Positions 30,030 to 39,606 of a DNA stretch of 64,000 nt are shown here, in pieces (the first letter of the stretch is position 1; every line of letters starts with the position of its first letter). Made by a program: the position numbers and the translations under genes. The notes under the pieces are model-generated. The model was not told the DNA's origin. It saw only the letters and a list, made by a program, of their open reading frames with translations, and did no database searches. The stretch lies in NCBI GenBank assembly GCA_032718475.1, contig JAUCBJ010007115.1, forward strand, positions 1-64,000, in the 5' to 3' direction. Origin of the DNA: Nemertoderma westbladi (Eukaryota; Xenacoelomorpha; Nemertodermatida; Nemertodermatidae).

Positions 30030-31787
30030 ATGGAACAACATACTAATTTATTGATAGAAAAATCTGGTGCCGGTATAATTATAAAGAAAGAACAAACGGA
30101 TTGTATAATTATAAAGAAAGAACCAACAGACTTTATAATTATAAAGAGAGAACCATCAGACTCCACCCCCTATTCTCTTGATGTTAAACAAGAGAACTGC
30201 GTTTACGGATCATCTCCGATCGAAGATCACAACAATTTGTTCGGTGCAGTAGATGTTGTCCCTGTACTAGATGACGAAGATATTTCCTATGAACCATCTG
30301 GAGATTCTTTTATTGTTGAAAAACGAGAAAACGACGGCCCAGACTGTTCGTATGGTAGGCCTATTGAAACTGAAGGTACAGAAGCGACAATCAGTTGTGC
30401 AACAACAGAGTCAGGTAGTTCTAATAAAACTGTTGGGGAGTTGGTATCTTCTTCAGATACCAGTTCCTGTTTGCATTGTAATGAATTATTTAATAACAAA
30501 GGGAATTTAGAGAGACATATAGAATCCGTTCATAAAGACGTCAAGAATAAGTATAAATGCGATTATTGTGAGAAATTGTTTAAACGCAAAAATTATGTAA
30601 AGAAGCATGTTGACGCTACCCATAAAGATATCAAACATAAGTGCGGTTATTGTAATAAAGAATTCAGTCAGCAAAGGAATCTAAACACCCACGTTATCTT
30701 TGCCCACAAAGGTATCATCAAATATAGCTGCTCCGATTGTAGAAAATCATTTGCTACAAAAGCCGTACTAAAACAACATGTCGACTCTATACATAAAGAT
30801 ATCAAACATAAGTGCGGTTATTGTAATAAAGAATTCAGCCAGCAAGGTAGTCTAAACACCCATGTGAACTACTTTCATAAAGATATCAAGTACAACTGTT
30901 TTGATTGTGGAAAATCATTTGCTACTAAAGCCGAACTAAAACAACATGTCGACTCTATACATAAAGATATCAAACATAAGTGCGGTTATTGTTATAAAGA
31001 ATTCAGCCAGCAAAGGAATCTAAACACCCACATTATCTTTGCCCACAAAGGTATCATCAAGTATAGCTGCTCCGATTGTGGAAAATCATTTGATAAAAAA
31101 GCCGTACTAAAACAACATGTCGACTCTATACATAAAGAAATCAAACATAAGTGCGGTTATTGTAGTAAAGAATTCAGCCAGCAAGGTAGTCTAAACACCC
31201 ATGTGAACTACTTTCATAAAGATATCAAGTACAACTGTTTTGATTGTGGAAAATCATTTGCTACTAAAGCCGAACTAAAACAACATGTCGACTCTATACA
31301 TAAAGATATCAAACATAAGTGCGTTTATTGTCATAAAGGATTCAGTCAGCAAGGCAGTCTAAACACCCACATTAACTTTGCCCACAAAGGTATCATCAAG
31401 TATAGCTGCTTCGACTGCGGAAAATCATTTGCTAAAAAATGCGTACTAAAACAACATGTCGACTCTATACATAAAGATATCAAATATAAGTGCGACTATT
31501 GTAATAAAGAATTCAGCTATCAAACAAATCTAAATACCCACATTAACTTTACCCACAAAGGTATTATCAAGTATAGCTGCTCCGATTGTGGAAAATCATT
31601 TGGTCAAAAAGGCGCTCTAAAACAACATATCGACTCTATTCATAAAGATATCAAGCATAAGTGTGATTATTGTAATAAAGAATTCAGTTACAAAAACCAC
31701 CTAAAACGTCATGTCGACTCTATACATAAAGATATCAAACATAGTGCGGTTATTGTCATAAAGAATTCAACCAGCAAGTCTACCTAA
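30030..31787 (+). CDS. C2H2 zinc-finger protein, 15 intact fingers, last finger frameshifted
   Basis: An intronless frame of 585 residues starts at ATGGAACAACAT. Residues 15-45 hold three tandem 10-residue repeats of III-K-(K/R)-E-x-(T/S)-D; each contains a psi-K-x-E SUMOylation consensus, and VKQE follows near residue 52. From about residue 147 there are 15 C2H2 fingers (C-x2-C-x12-H-x4-H). From finger 3 onward two types alternate: C-G/D-Y-C-xKEFS and C-x-D-C-GKSF. Linkers are HKDIKHK and HKGIIKYS rather than TGEKP. Such arrays bind DNA in the nucleus; the target is unknown. Near 31744 one base is missing relative to the repeat, so the frame ends in a short unrelated tail (SAVIVIKNSTSKST). 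The +1 frame still spells a finger and a stop near 31820. It could be a live host gene, a retrocopy or a recent paralogue. Confidence 0.85.
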   Translation: MEQHTNLLIEKSGAGIIIKKEQTDCIIIKKEPTDFIIIKREPSDSTPYSLDVKQENCVYGSSPIEDHNNLFGAVDVVPVLDDEDISYEPSGDSFIVEKRENDGPDCSYGRPIETEGTEATISCATTESGSSNKTVGELVSSSDTSSCLHCNELFNNKGNLERHIESVHKDVKNKYKCDYCEKLFKRKNYVKKHVDATHKDIKHKCGYCNKEFSQQRNLNTHVIFAHKGIIKYSCSDCRKSFATKAVLKQHVDSIHKDIKHKCGYCNKEFSQQGSLNTHVNYFHKDIKYNCFDCGKSFATKAELKQHVDSIHKDIKHKCGYCYKEFSQQRNLNTHIIFAHKGIIKYSCSDCGKSFDKKAVLKQHVDSIHKEIKHKCGYCSKEFSQQGSLNTHVNYFHKDIKYNCFDCGKSFATKAELKQHVDSIHKDIKHKCVYCHKGFSQQGSLNTHINFAHKGIIKYSCFDCGKSFAKKCVLKQHVDSIHKDIKYKCDYCNKEFSYQTNLNTHINFTHKGIIKYSCSDCGKSFGQKGALKQHIDSIHKDIKHKCDYCNKEFSYKNHLKRHVDSIHKDIKHSAVIVIKNSTSKST

Positions 31788-31822
31788 TCACCCATATCAA
31801 TTCTGTTCATAAATCTTAAAGT
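31744..31822 (+). pseudogene. Out-of-frame 16th zinc finger
   Basis: After CAAACATA the base A that all sister fingers carry (CATAAGTGC) is missing. In the shifted frame the codons give C-x2-C, KEF and H-x4-H at normal spacing, then HKS and TAA. The finger was therefore coding until very recently, or the deletion is a sequencing or assembly error. Confidence 0.85.
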
Positions 31823-33200
31823 TACCGGTAACAAAATTGTTGTATTTGTACTGAACTATATTTGTAACTGATCAATTAAATACATTGATTTTCAGGTTAT
31901 TAATGTTTTCAGGGATGCTGATTTTAAGGGGGGGGGGGGGGGGGGGGGTCTGTGAACTGTCTGTCTGTGATTGTGTTTCTGACGGTTTGTCCGTCACAAT
32001 ATAACAATAAACAATAATTCCAAACGTCAGTTTTCACTTTTAACGAAAACTGTTATGTCTGTCAGTCGGTCTGTCCAACGATCTGTCTGTCAAAATATAA
32101 GGACATCCATCATACCTCACTTCCGAAGTCAGTTTTCATTTTTAGTGAAGTCTATTATGTCTGATTGTCAGTCAGTATAATGGATTTCTCGTGCTCCTTG
32201 GCACGATAAGCTCCTAAAACGGCTTTGAATCTCAAAAAGGTTCCAGGTAGTGCTCTACTTTCGCTTAGTGTTTTGGTTTTCCGGCTAACATAAAATATTT
32301 CCACTTGAACACGGTCCTTCAATGACTTGTTATTTACGGACATCCACAACTTTTCAATATAGTACAAAAACACAGTGATTTTCTATTCTTCCCAAATAAT
32401 ACTGTATATTGCTTCCTTCTAAATAAATGAAATAGCCTACTGTAACACTGCAGAAAAACCTCTGGGATGAGGAAAAAGATAGAAACCGGGTGAGGGGTGC
32501 TTTGGGTCCGTTAGGATCCAAAGTATAGCCTCTAAATAATCCAAAAAGCAGATAAAATATACCATATTTTTAGCCGTTTTGTTTTGCTAAAAATACACTG
32601 GAAAAAATATACAAATAAAGGGAAAAACTCTAATAATAATCAATTGTTTTGAAAAACGTCTTAATAAATATTCTTACTACAAAGAGGATCCGTTTCTGTG
32701 TTTTTGTACGCGATATAACATTTAAGATTTCACTTTCTTTTGACTTTTAAACCCGTTTCGTGCCTACTGTACGTACGACTTTTGTTATTACGTGTTGCCA
32801 TGACATTTAAACATACCAAGCCTGCATACCGTGTTAACTATATTCTTACCACAATGAGCATCTGTTTCTGTGTACTTGTGCGCGATATAACATATAATAT
32901 TTTATTCCAACCTCTAAAATCGATTCTTTTACTTTACACTTTACCTATCCTTAATATACTACTGTACGTACGATTTATGTTTTTGCCTGTTACCATGACA
33001 CATAAACTTGACTTTGCCCGACTCTTCTACTTTATGCTTATATTTGGACATTTGTACATAGATCATCGCTTTAATCGATATATGCGTTTTACCGGATGTT
33101 CTTGTATGCTTTCTCTTTTGATGCAATAAGGGTTCTTATTTTGAGAGGGAATTTTGAACTGGTGAAGGGATGCACTTATTTTTCTTGTATAATACTGTAC
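31788..33200. repeat. Spacer with poly-G run and degenerate repeats
   Basis: A run of about 20 G lies near 31929-31948. CTGTCTGTC-type simple sequence and two copies of a GTCAGTTTTCA(C/T)TTTTA block follow (32020 and 32130). Two diverged copies of a ~170-185-bp repeat (GCGCGATATAACAT and CTGTACGTACGA blocks) lie in 32670-33010. No gene recognised. Confidence 0.55.
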
Positions 33201-33217
33201 CTGTTTCATTAATAAAG

Positions 33218-33245
33218 GCTGAAGTAGCCCGGTAGGGCGAAAACG
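33218..33245 (+). other. Hammerhead-like / Penelope-like tail motif (tentative)
   Basis: CTGAAGTAGCCCGGTAGGGC is followed by GAAAACG. It resembles the CUGA-x-GA, stem II, GAAA core of hammerhead ribozymes found in Penelope-like elements, with stem II AGCCC/GGGC. The conserved A9 is U here and stems I and III were not established. Weak evidence only. Confidence 0.25.
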
Positions 33246-34598
33246 TTCACATACACTTAACCCTTTTTTACTGCCAGGCAAGACCCCGAACACTTACCCT
33301 AATTATCAAACTCCAACTTTAATTTGGTATTTCATTTACTTCATTATGCAACCCCTGGCAAATGCCTACCGCTTCATCTCACAACTTCATAAAGTTATGG
33401 AAAAGTCATAATAAACTTGGTGCAGCTTCACGCTATTGGAACTTGGCGATAGTGCAGAACACCAGGTTACCGTTACCGTCTGAGTCCAAACAGGGGTGGT
33501 ACCGATTGGACTTAAAAGATTAGCTGCAATTTGTTCTCAGACCATAGAGGTTTATTTGGGAGAACCACAAATAAACATATAGCCTGCAGACAGTGCACCA
33601 GCACTACCGTGGGCAGGAGAGCCGAGCCGGTGGAGACGCTGCCACTTTTGCCTGGTAGGCGAGAGGAAGCACACAAGCGCTCCGGGCTTGTCTAGCCAAT
33701 GTGCTCAGACCAACGGCGGAACCGTCTTACGTTACTAGCGACCGCAAAGCCTTTCGCAGGCCCGATCCAGCAACAAAGAGGGCCCCAACTTGGACCAGAG
33801 CTGGCTTTTAGGCGAGATAGTACAGCCGACCGACGGCGAAATCGTCTTATGTTACTGGCGACCGCAAAGCCTTTCGCAGGCCCGATCCAGCAACAAAGAC
33901 GGCACCAACTCAGAACAGAGCTGACTTCTAGGCCAAGCACCTCTGCTGTACTGAGGAGCAGGGCTCAACAGTTATGCCTGAGGCAGAGTGAAGACTCTTG
34001 AGTTTTTAGTCCCGATGCGCCCCTATTTATAGCCTGATGTGGGGTCAATATGGAGTTGACCCCTAATTATCACCTGCGCGCTGGTGGACTTTCTGGGCAG
34101 AGACTTTACATTCAAACAATGTTAAATATAATTACCCAATTTAATAGACCAATTAATATTGGTGCACGTTCGAACAATATTAGATATAGACTCAATAATA
34201 TAGACCAATTAATATTGGTGCCTGGGTGGAGTTTTGAAGGTGACTAGTCAATCACTCCCTACTGCTATTGGGTGGTGGCCATAGGCTGTGTACTGGGGGC
34301 CGGTGTAAGGGAAGGGATGTATTGGATAACAATGGACCCTGGATAGTGCATTGGATGGAGTGTATTGGGCGGATCAGGCAAGGCTTGACACGCCCGCCAC
34401 AACTAAGGATATCTGGGTTGGGGCAATAAGTCATAATGTGAGATATGGGATAATATTGAATATTTTGGTGAATATTTCTGGGATGAATATTGCGTCGAAT
34501 ATTTTGAGATGAATATTACGACTGGATAAGGAAGGGGGGGATAATTATATTGTAATTATTTCGTTATTAAAATCAAAGTCCCGATGAAGTGTATTTTC
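33246..34598. repeat. Spacer with a 120-bp in-frame tandem duplication
   Basis: At 33708-33945 a 120-bp unit is present twice. Landmarks GCGACCGCAAAGCC lie at 33738 and 33858, with CCTTTCGCAGGCCCGATCCA in both. Since 120 is divisible by three, a 100-residue frame (33699-34001) and its reverse stay open; each shows LLATAKPFAGPIQQQR twice. I do not recognise it as a protein family. Further on, TAGACCAATTAATATTGGTG occurs twice (34145, 34202) and GAATATT repeats near 34450. Confidence 0.6.
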
Positions 34599-34937
34599 GT
34601 CACCTTCAAGGCAGAACCCCCTAAGTAAATTTTTTTCGATTTTCATGTTTTTGACTTTTTGGGTAATTCTATATCGGCTTTTTCGTTTGGCAGAACCCCG
34701 AAGCTTTTCTACCAGCCATTTTTGAGTTATAAGCCAAAGACTGTTCCCCGTAACTGATGCCCACTTCGAGGCAGAACCCCACAAGTCAATAATTGGCTTG
34801 CAAAACACCGTAAATTCAAGTATATGAAATTCAGTCTACCTGGCAAAACCCCTTAAATCAGAAATAACAACCTGTAAAACCCCTTAAATCACCGTAATTT
34901 CTCATTCATATACTGGTTTGTACTGCGGCCATGACAC

Positions 34938-35570
34938 AAACATTATTGAGGAGGGAACACAAACATTAATCAGGGATACAAACATTTATCAGGGACACAA
35001 ACATTAATCAGGGACACACATTAAGTGGTACAAACATTAATCAGGGACACACATTAATTAAGTGGTACAAACATTAATAAGGGACAAAAACATTAATTAG
35101 GGACACACATTAATCAAGGGCACATACATTAATAAGGGACACAGATATTAATCAGGGTCACAAACATTAATGAGGGACACATATTAATGATGGACACACA
35201 TTGAATGAGGGACACACATTAATAAGGGGCACAAACATTAACGAGGGACACAAACATTAATGTGGGACACACATTAATGAGGGACACACATTAATAAGGG
35301 GCACAGACATTAACGAGGGACACAAGCATTAATAAGGAACACACAGTAATCAGGGAGACAAACATTAATGAGGGACACAAACATTTATGAGGGACACAAT
35401 TAATTAATGAGGGACACAAACATTAATGAGGGATACAATCATTAATGAGGGACACAAACATTAATGAGGGACACAAACATTAATGAGGTACACAAACATT
35501 AATGAGGGACACAAACATTAATGAGGGACACACATTAATCAGGGGCACAAACATTAATAGGGGTGAATGC
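34938..35570 (+). repeat. Minisatellite GGGACACAAACATTAATGA
   Basis: A unit of 15-20 bp is repeated roughly 33 times with variation in the last bases. Its core GGGACACAAACA is shared with the satellite at 60.4-61.4 kb. Confidence 0.92.
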
Positions 35571-35904
35571 TTGCCAATGGATATTAATATGAGCGATGGT
35601 GATGCTTGCCATCAGACGATCAGATAATAAGTGATAAACTGATATACTGAAAAAATACTACCATGGGAACGTGAGCTTCGATCAAAGAAGCGCCGCTTTG
35701 TATACATTCCATTTACCTAATTAGATGGAAATTAATTGAAAGCACGTTTGGTTACGTTGTTCAGCTGCCTGTTTTGCTGCTACGCCCCCCCCCCCCCCGG
35801 CTGTTATACCCCCATATTTTCAATTTACCTCCTACCCCCACCATTCATGTTACACCCCCCCCCCATTCCTGTCTCCCCTTCATGTCATGTTCATGTCTCC
35901 CACA

Positions 35905-35968
35905 ACATCGTTTATTGTTTTGGTTAGAAAAACCATCTCTGTAACCTGATCCTTTCCCTCAATTGGTA
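35905..35968 (-). repeat. Single inverted copy of the 15.5-kb tandem repeat unit
   Basis: ATCGTTTATTGTTTTGGTTA to CCCTCAATTGGTA is the reverse complement of one ~62-bp unit of the array at 15465-15960, with a few changes. Confidence 0.8.
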
Positions 35969-36146
35969 ATAACAGAGATTATTGGTTTGGTCAGATTAAT
36001 ATGTTATTATTTATTGTTGTTATTGTATTGCTTGACAGTAATGAGAATTGTAATACTGTAATATATTGTATGTGTATGGGTGGTAACAGGAATCATACTA
36101 AGTGCCATGGGGGGTGAAATGAATGGAATGGAACGATGGCGCCCAT

Positions 36147-36450
36147 GATTAATGTTTGTGCACTTGATTGATATCTGTCCCTCGTTTAATGTTTGTGTCC
36201 CTCATTAATGTTTGTGTCCCTCATTAATAATGTTTGTGTACCTCATTAATGTTTGTGTACCTCATTAATGTTTGTGTCCCTCATTAATGTTTGTGTACCT
36301 TATTAATGTTTGTGTACCTCATTAATGTTTGTGTCCCTCATTAATGTTTGTGTCCCTCATTAATGTTTGTGTACCTCATTAATGTTTGTGTCCCTCATTA
36401 ATGTTTGTGTACCTTATTAATGTTTGTGTCCCTCATTAATGTTTGTTATC
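36147..36450 (-). repeat. Minisatellite in inverse orientation (CATTAATGTTTGTGTCCCT)
   Basis: About 16 copies of the reverse complement of the 34938-35570 unit, with the variant TGTGTACCT. The two arrays are ~580 bp apart and could pair as a long hairpin. Confidence 0.92.
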
Positions 36451-37040
36451 TGAGGCATCTTTTACAGCAACAAACTTCGCGTTTACATAGAGCAACTTGA
36501 TCGGCAACCTGACATGCTCACCAAGTTGCTGATAGAGTTGCTCAAAATGTTGCCACGTACTGTAGAAAAAACAGTCTTTAATTATTCGTCATGACGTAGC
36601 TAGACTTCTTAATGTAGAGTACCACCCATGGCTATATTTTGTACTTAGAGTTCCGTTTGCTTGAATCTAAATTTTGTTCAATATAGTTCTGTATTTGGCT
36701 ATATTTTGTTCAATTTGTATTGATACATGATTCTAACTACAGTCCCGTACTTATTTTAAAAGCAATTAATACCAAAATATCAAAAACTTATGGAGCACTT
36801 TAGAATTTTTAATTAAAAAATTTTCTAACATGTGCGCAAGTGTGTTAGCTGTATTGTATGTGCTTATTTGTTATTATTGCGTTCACAGGTAATACTAACA
36901 CCTGCTCATGTGCTAGTTAACATGTTAGATAGCACGTATTAGCTAATAACAAATGCGCACATGTATTACGTTTGCACACTACGCACTAAATAATTAAGGC
37001 ACGATACACGCCTTGGCTATAATTTGATATATTTTGCGTG

Positions 37041-37200
37041 TTTTTTGTAAAAATTCGGACTTATGGTGTTTTACCTAATTGAGGATGCCTTGTTTTCTAG
37101 GCAATACCCCGCAACTATCGTATAGTTACGGGATAATACCAGAAAACGGTGTTCCCCCTTGTTTTGGCAAAACACCATAAGTCCGAATTTTTACAAAAAA
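37041..37200. repeat. Nested hairpin with 34-bp arms
   Basis: 37041-37074 and 37167-37200 are inverted complements at 33 of 34 positions (AAATTCGGACTTATGGTGTT core). Within the loop CCCGCAACTAT and ATAGTTACGGG form a second near-perfect inverted repeat. Confidence 0.88.
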
Positions 37201-37388
37201 ACCGCATTATATTTCAAAGGTGATTCTAAATGAAATATAAAGTTTAGTTATATGAATTCTACATATATTTATTTGTCGAAAAACACAATAACAAGTAAAC
37301 TGAGGCATCTCTCTAAAAAATAAACAGTTTTTATCGATTATCTCAGAACTACAAAAATCGACTTAGGGGGTTCTGCCTTGAAGGTGGC

Positions 37389-38410
37389 GTTTTGTATGTT
37401 TGCCTACGGAGGCGCGAAAAATCGTTTACACTCCCCCCATGGCAGATTTGGAACAAATTGGTCATGAAGAACGATTTTGAGCCAAGATTTTGAAAATATA
37501 TTTTGATGTCCTAAAAAATAACTGCTCAGCGTGATGTCGTGGTGTCTGCAAAAATGTTGACCAAAAAATATACGCGGTTTCTGTTTGAAGTTATTTAAAT
37601 ACACCGCACAATAATTAATTCTCTTTTCCCAGAGGTAATTCATAAATTGTAATTATAAAATTAAATTTCTTTCACACAAACGCGACAAATCTTGTTATTG
37701 CCTTGTTCCACGTAGGGAACTATATAGAAGCAAACGATTTTATATATATAAAGGTATGGTCCTAAATAATATGACTCGGCCTAGAGTTCATATGACGTGA
37801 TCGGGTTCTGACTCATTATCGAGTTTGTGTGATACGGAATGAGTTCAGAAAGTCAAGTTGGGGTTGATCTTTACTCCCATCATCAGGATTATCGAGTTTG
37901 TTTTCGAGATAGAATGGAGCCGTGGGTCTTTATTATCGATAATGAGTTTGTTTTCCTTCGACAAGAGTTTATCTCTATAGTTTATCGAGAAAGAATCGTA
38001 TCGATCATCGGCTAATCGCGCTTCGAGGGGTCCCGTAGCTCCCCCCATGGCTTGCTTCCCTCCTCGCTCCGAGCATCACATACACCCAAAACCCTTCCGA
38101 GGAAAGGAATGGGCCCTGTAACCTCGGTGCGGCTCGGGACGCAAGCCTCTATCCCTCCTCAATATCGTTCGGTTCGAGAAGATCAGCTCATTCACGATTG
38201 GGGGTACAGGGTATCCGTTTTCCGTCGGATGCTTTCTAGCAGAAACTGCCGATCCCGGTTTTGACTCCCGGTGTCCATGGGTATCGCGGCCCCAGGATGG
38301 AGAATATAGTTCATTTCCCACTCGGTCGCCGTTCCGTCGGGGTCAAAAAGATATACCCCATTTTCAATCACATATTACTGTATTATGGGTAAGCACTGCT
38401 GGACTGCTGC
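37389..38410. other. Unassigned segment, partly GC-richer than its surroundings
   Basis: 37740-38390 is richer in GC and in CG dinucleotides than the AT-rich flanks and has open stretches on both strands (for example 38076-38321 minus), none of which I recognise. It ends at the 5' LTR of the BEL-like element. Confidence 0.4.
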
Positions 38411-39606
38411 TGTAAAAGCTTTTGCGGAATTGGCTGGTTATTTTCCCCGCAAAGTACTCTGTAGTTGGTTTAAAGGGCATAAAAGGCCGTTTCATTACTG
38501 TACTGGTGTTTTAGTGGACACAAAAAGCCATTTCATCTGTATGTGTACTTTAGCGGACATAACTAGCAATTTTATGTCGCAATACGCTAAATCCTCTTGA
38601 AACAGTGTAGTTACTATGACGACAGCTAACAGCTGATCTGTACACGTGGAGCTTTTTCTTTGTTCTCTGTCGTTTCTTTGTTCGGTCAACCAATCAGAGC
38701 GTTTTTTGACTCTGTGTTGGAGATTGTATACAGAAACTCATGCAATTGAGTCAGTATGTGTATTTTGTCCACAGCCAGAAGACCGGCTTTAGAATCTCTG
38801 TGTTTTCAGGCTTTAGCCCAACATTAGTAGGCTTAATTATAGAACGTTTATCTGTTATCATACATAACTCAACTCATAACACACAACTCAATGCAATGTT
38901 ACAATCTATCATATCATAACAATTTATACCTTAACATTTATACTGCTATTTACTGTCGGTTATTCATTATATCAGTTGATGGAATATTATATTTGGAATA
39001 TCGATGAATAATTACAAAACCCTCAATCTTCTTGATATACTGAAGGTAAGAGAGACCGGTTACATATAACGATTGCGACTCAGCTTAAAGTGGTTTTGAA
39101 GTGAATCTAATGCTATTTCATAGGCACTACAGGTATCAGTTGTTGTTCTCTTTATATGTGACTAAAATTAGTGAAGGTCGGCAGATTGGTGTGCAGTATT
39201 ATGCAGTAGTGTGTATGATTGTGACTGATAACAAAGCATCTCCTAAAGAATGCGCCATATACGTGAATCTATAGCCATCCCATTGTGTCTAGTTTAAGTC
39301 ATAGCTCTGTTTACATATTTAGAGCGCCACATCCTAAAGGAACTGTTAATATTTCCCGAAAGTGAATAATATTTGTCAGAGATTATATATTACGATCAGT
39401 CGAATAATACAGTAGGCTTACACCGCAATAAGATTAAGCTTCCGAATCCAGTCTCCCGGGTATATCCAGCGAGTGAATGGTCGCGCATAGACTGGCTTTG
39501 GCTAATGTAGTGTATCCAATACTCGTCATAGGCTAATGTCGATTTATTATCTAGAAGACATCCTAATTTGGCAGGTTAAACTGCTAAAGGTCTGAAAGCG
39601 CGAACA
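38411..39606 (+). repeat. 5' LTR of the BEL-like element
   Basis: 1,196 bp, from TGTAAAAGCTTTTGCGGAAT to GGTCTGAAAGCGCGAACA. Diverged relatives lie at both window edges (1-504 and 63073-64000). Confidence 0.93.

Larger units (their letters stand above)
34599..37388. repeat. 2.8-kb foldback-like region with 28-bp inverted ends
   Basis: GTCACCTTCAAGGCAGAACC and the next eight bases (34599-34626) match the reverse complement of 37361-37388 at 27 of 28 positions. Inside lie two minisatellite arrays in opposite orientation and a nested hairpin. GGCAGAACCCC recurs at ~80-bp spacing on the left (34610, 34689, 34770), with variants GGCAAAACCCC after. No transposase was found. Whether the inverted ends are transposon termini is an inference; no target duplication was recognised. 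Confidence 0.6.

Noticed and set aside
34938-36450. CRISPR-like regularly repeated array
   Set aside because: Units are directly abutting with no unique spacers, the genome is eukaryotic, and there are no cas genes.
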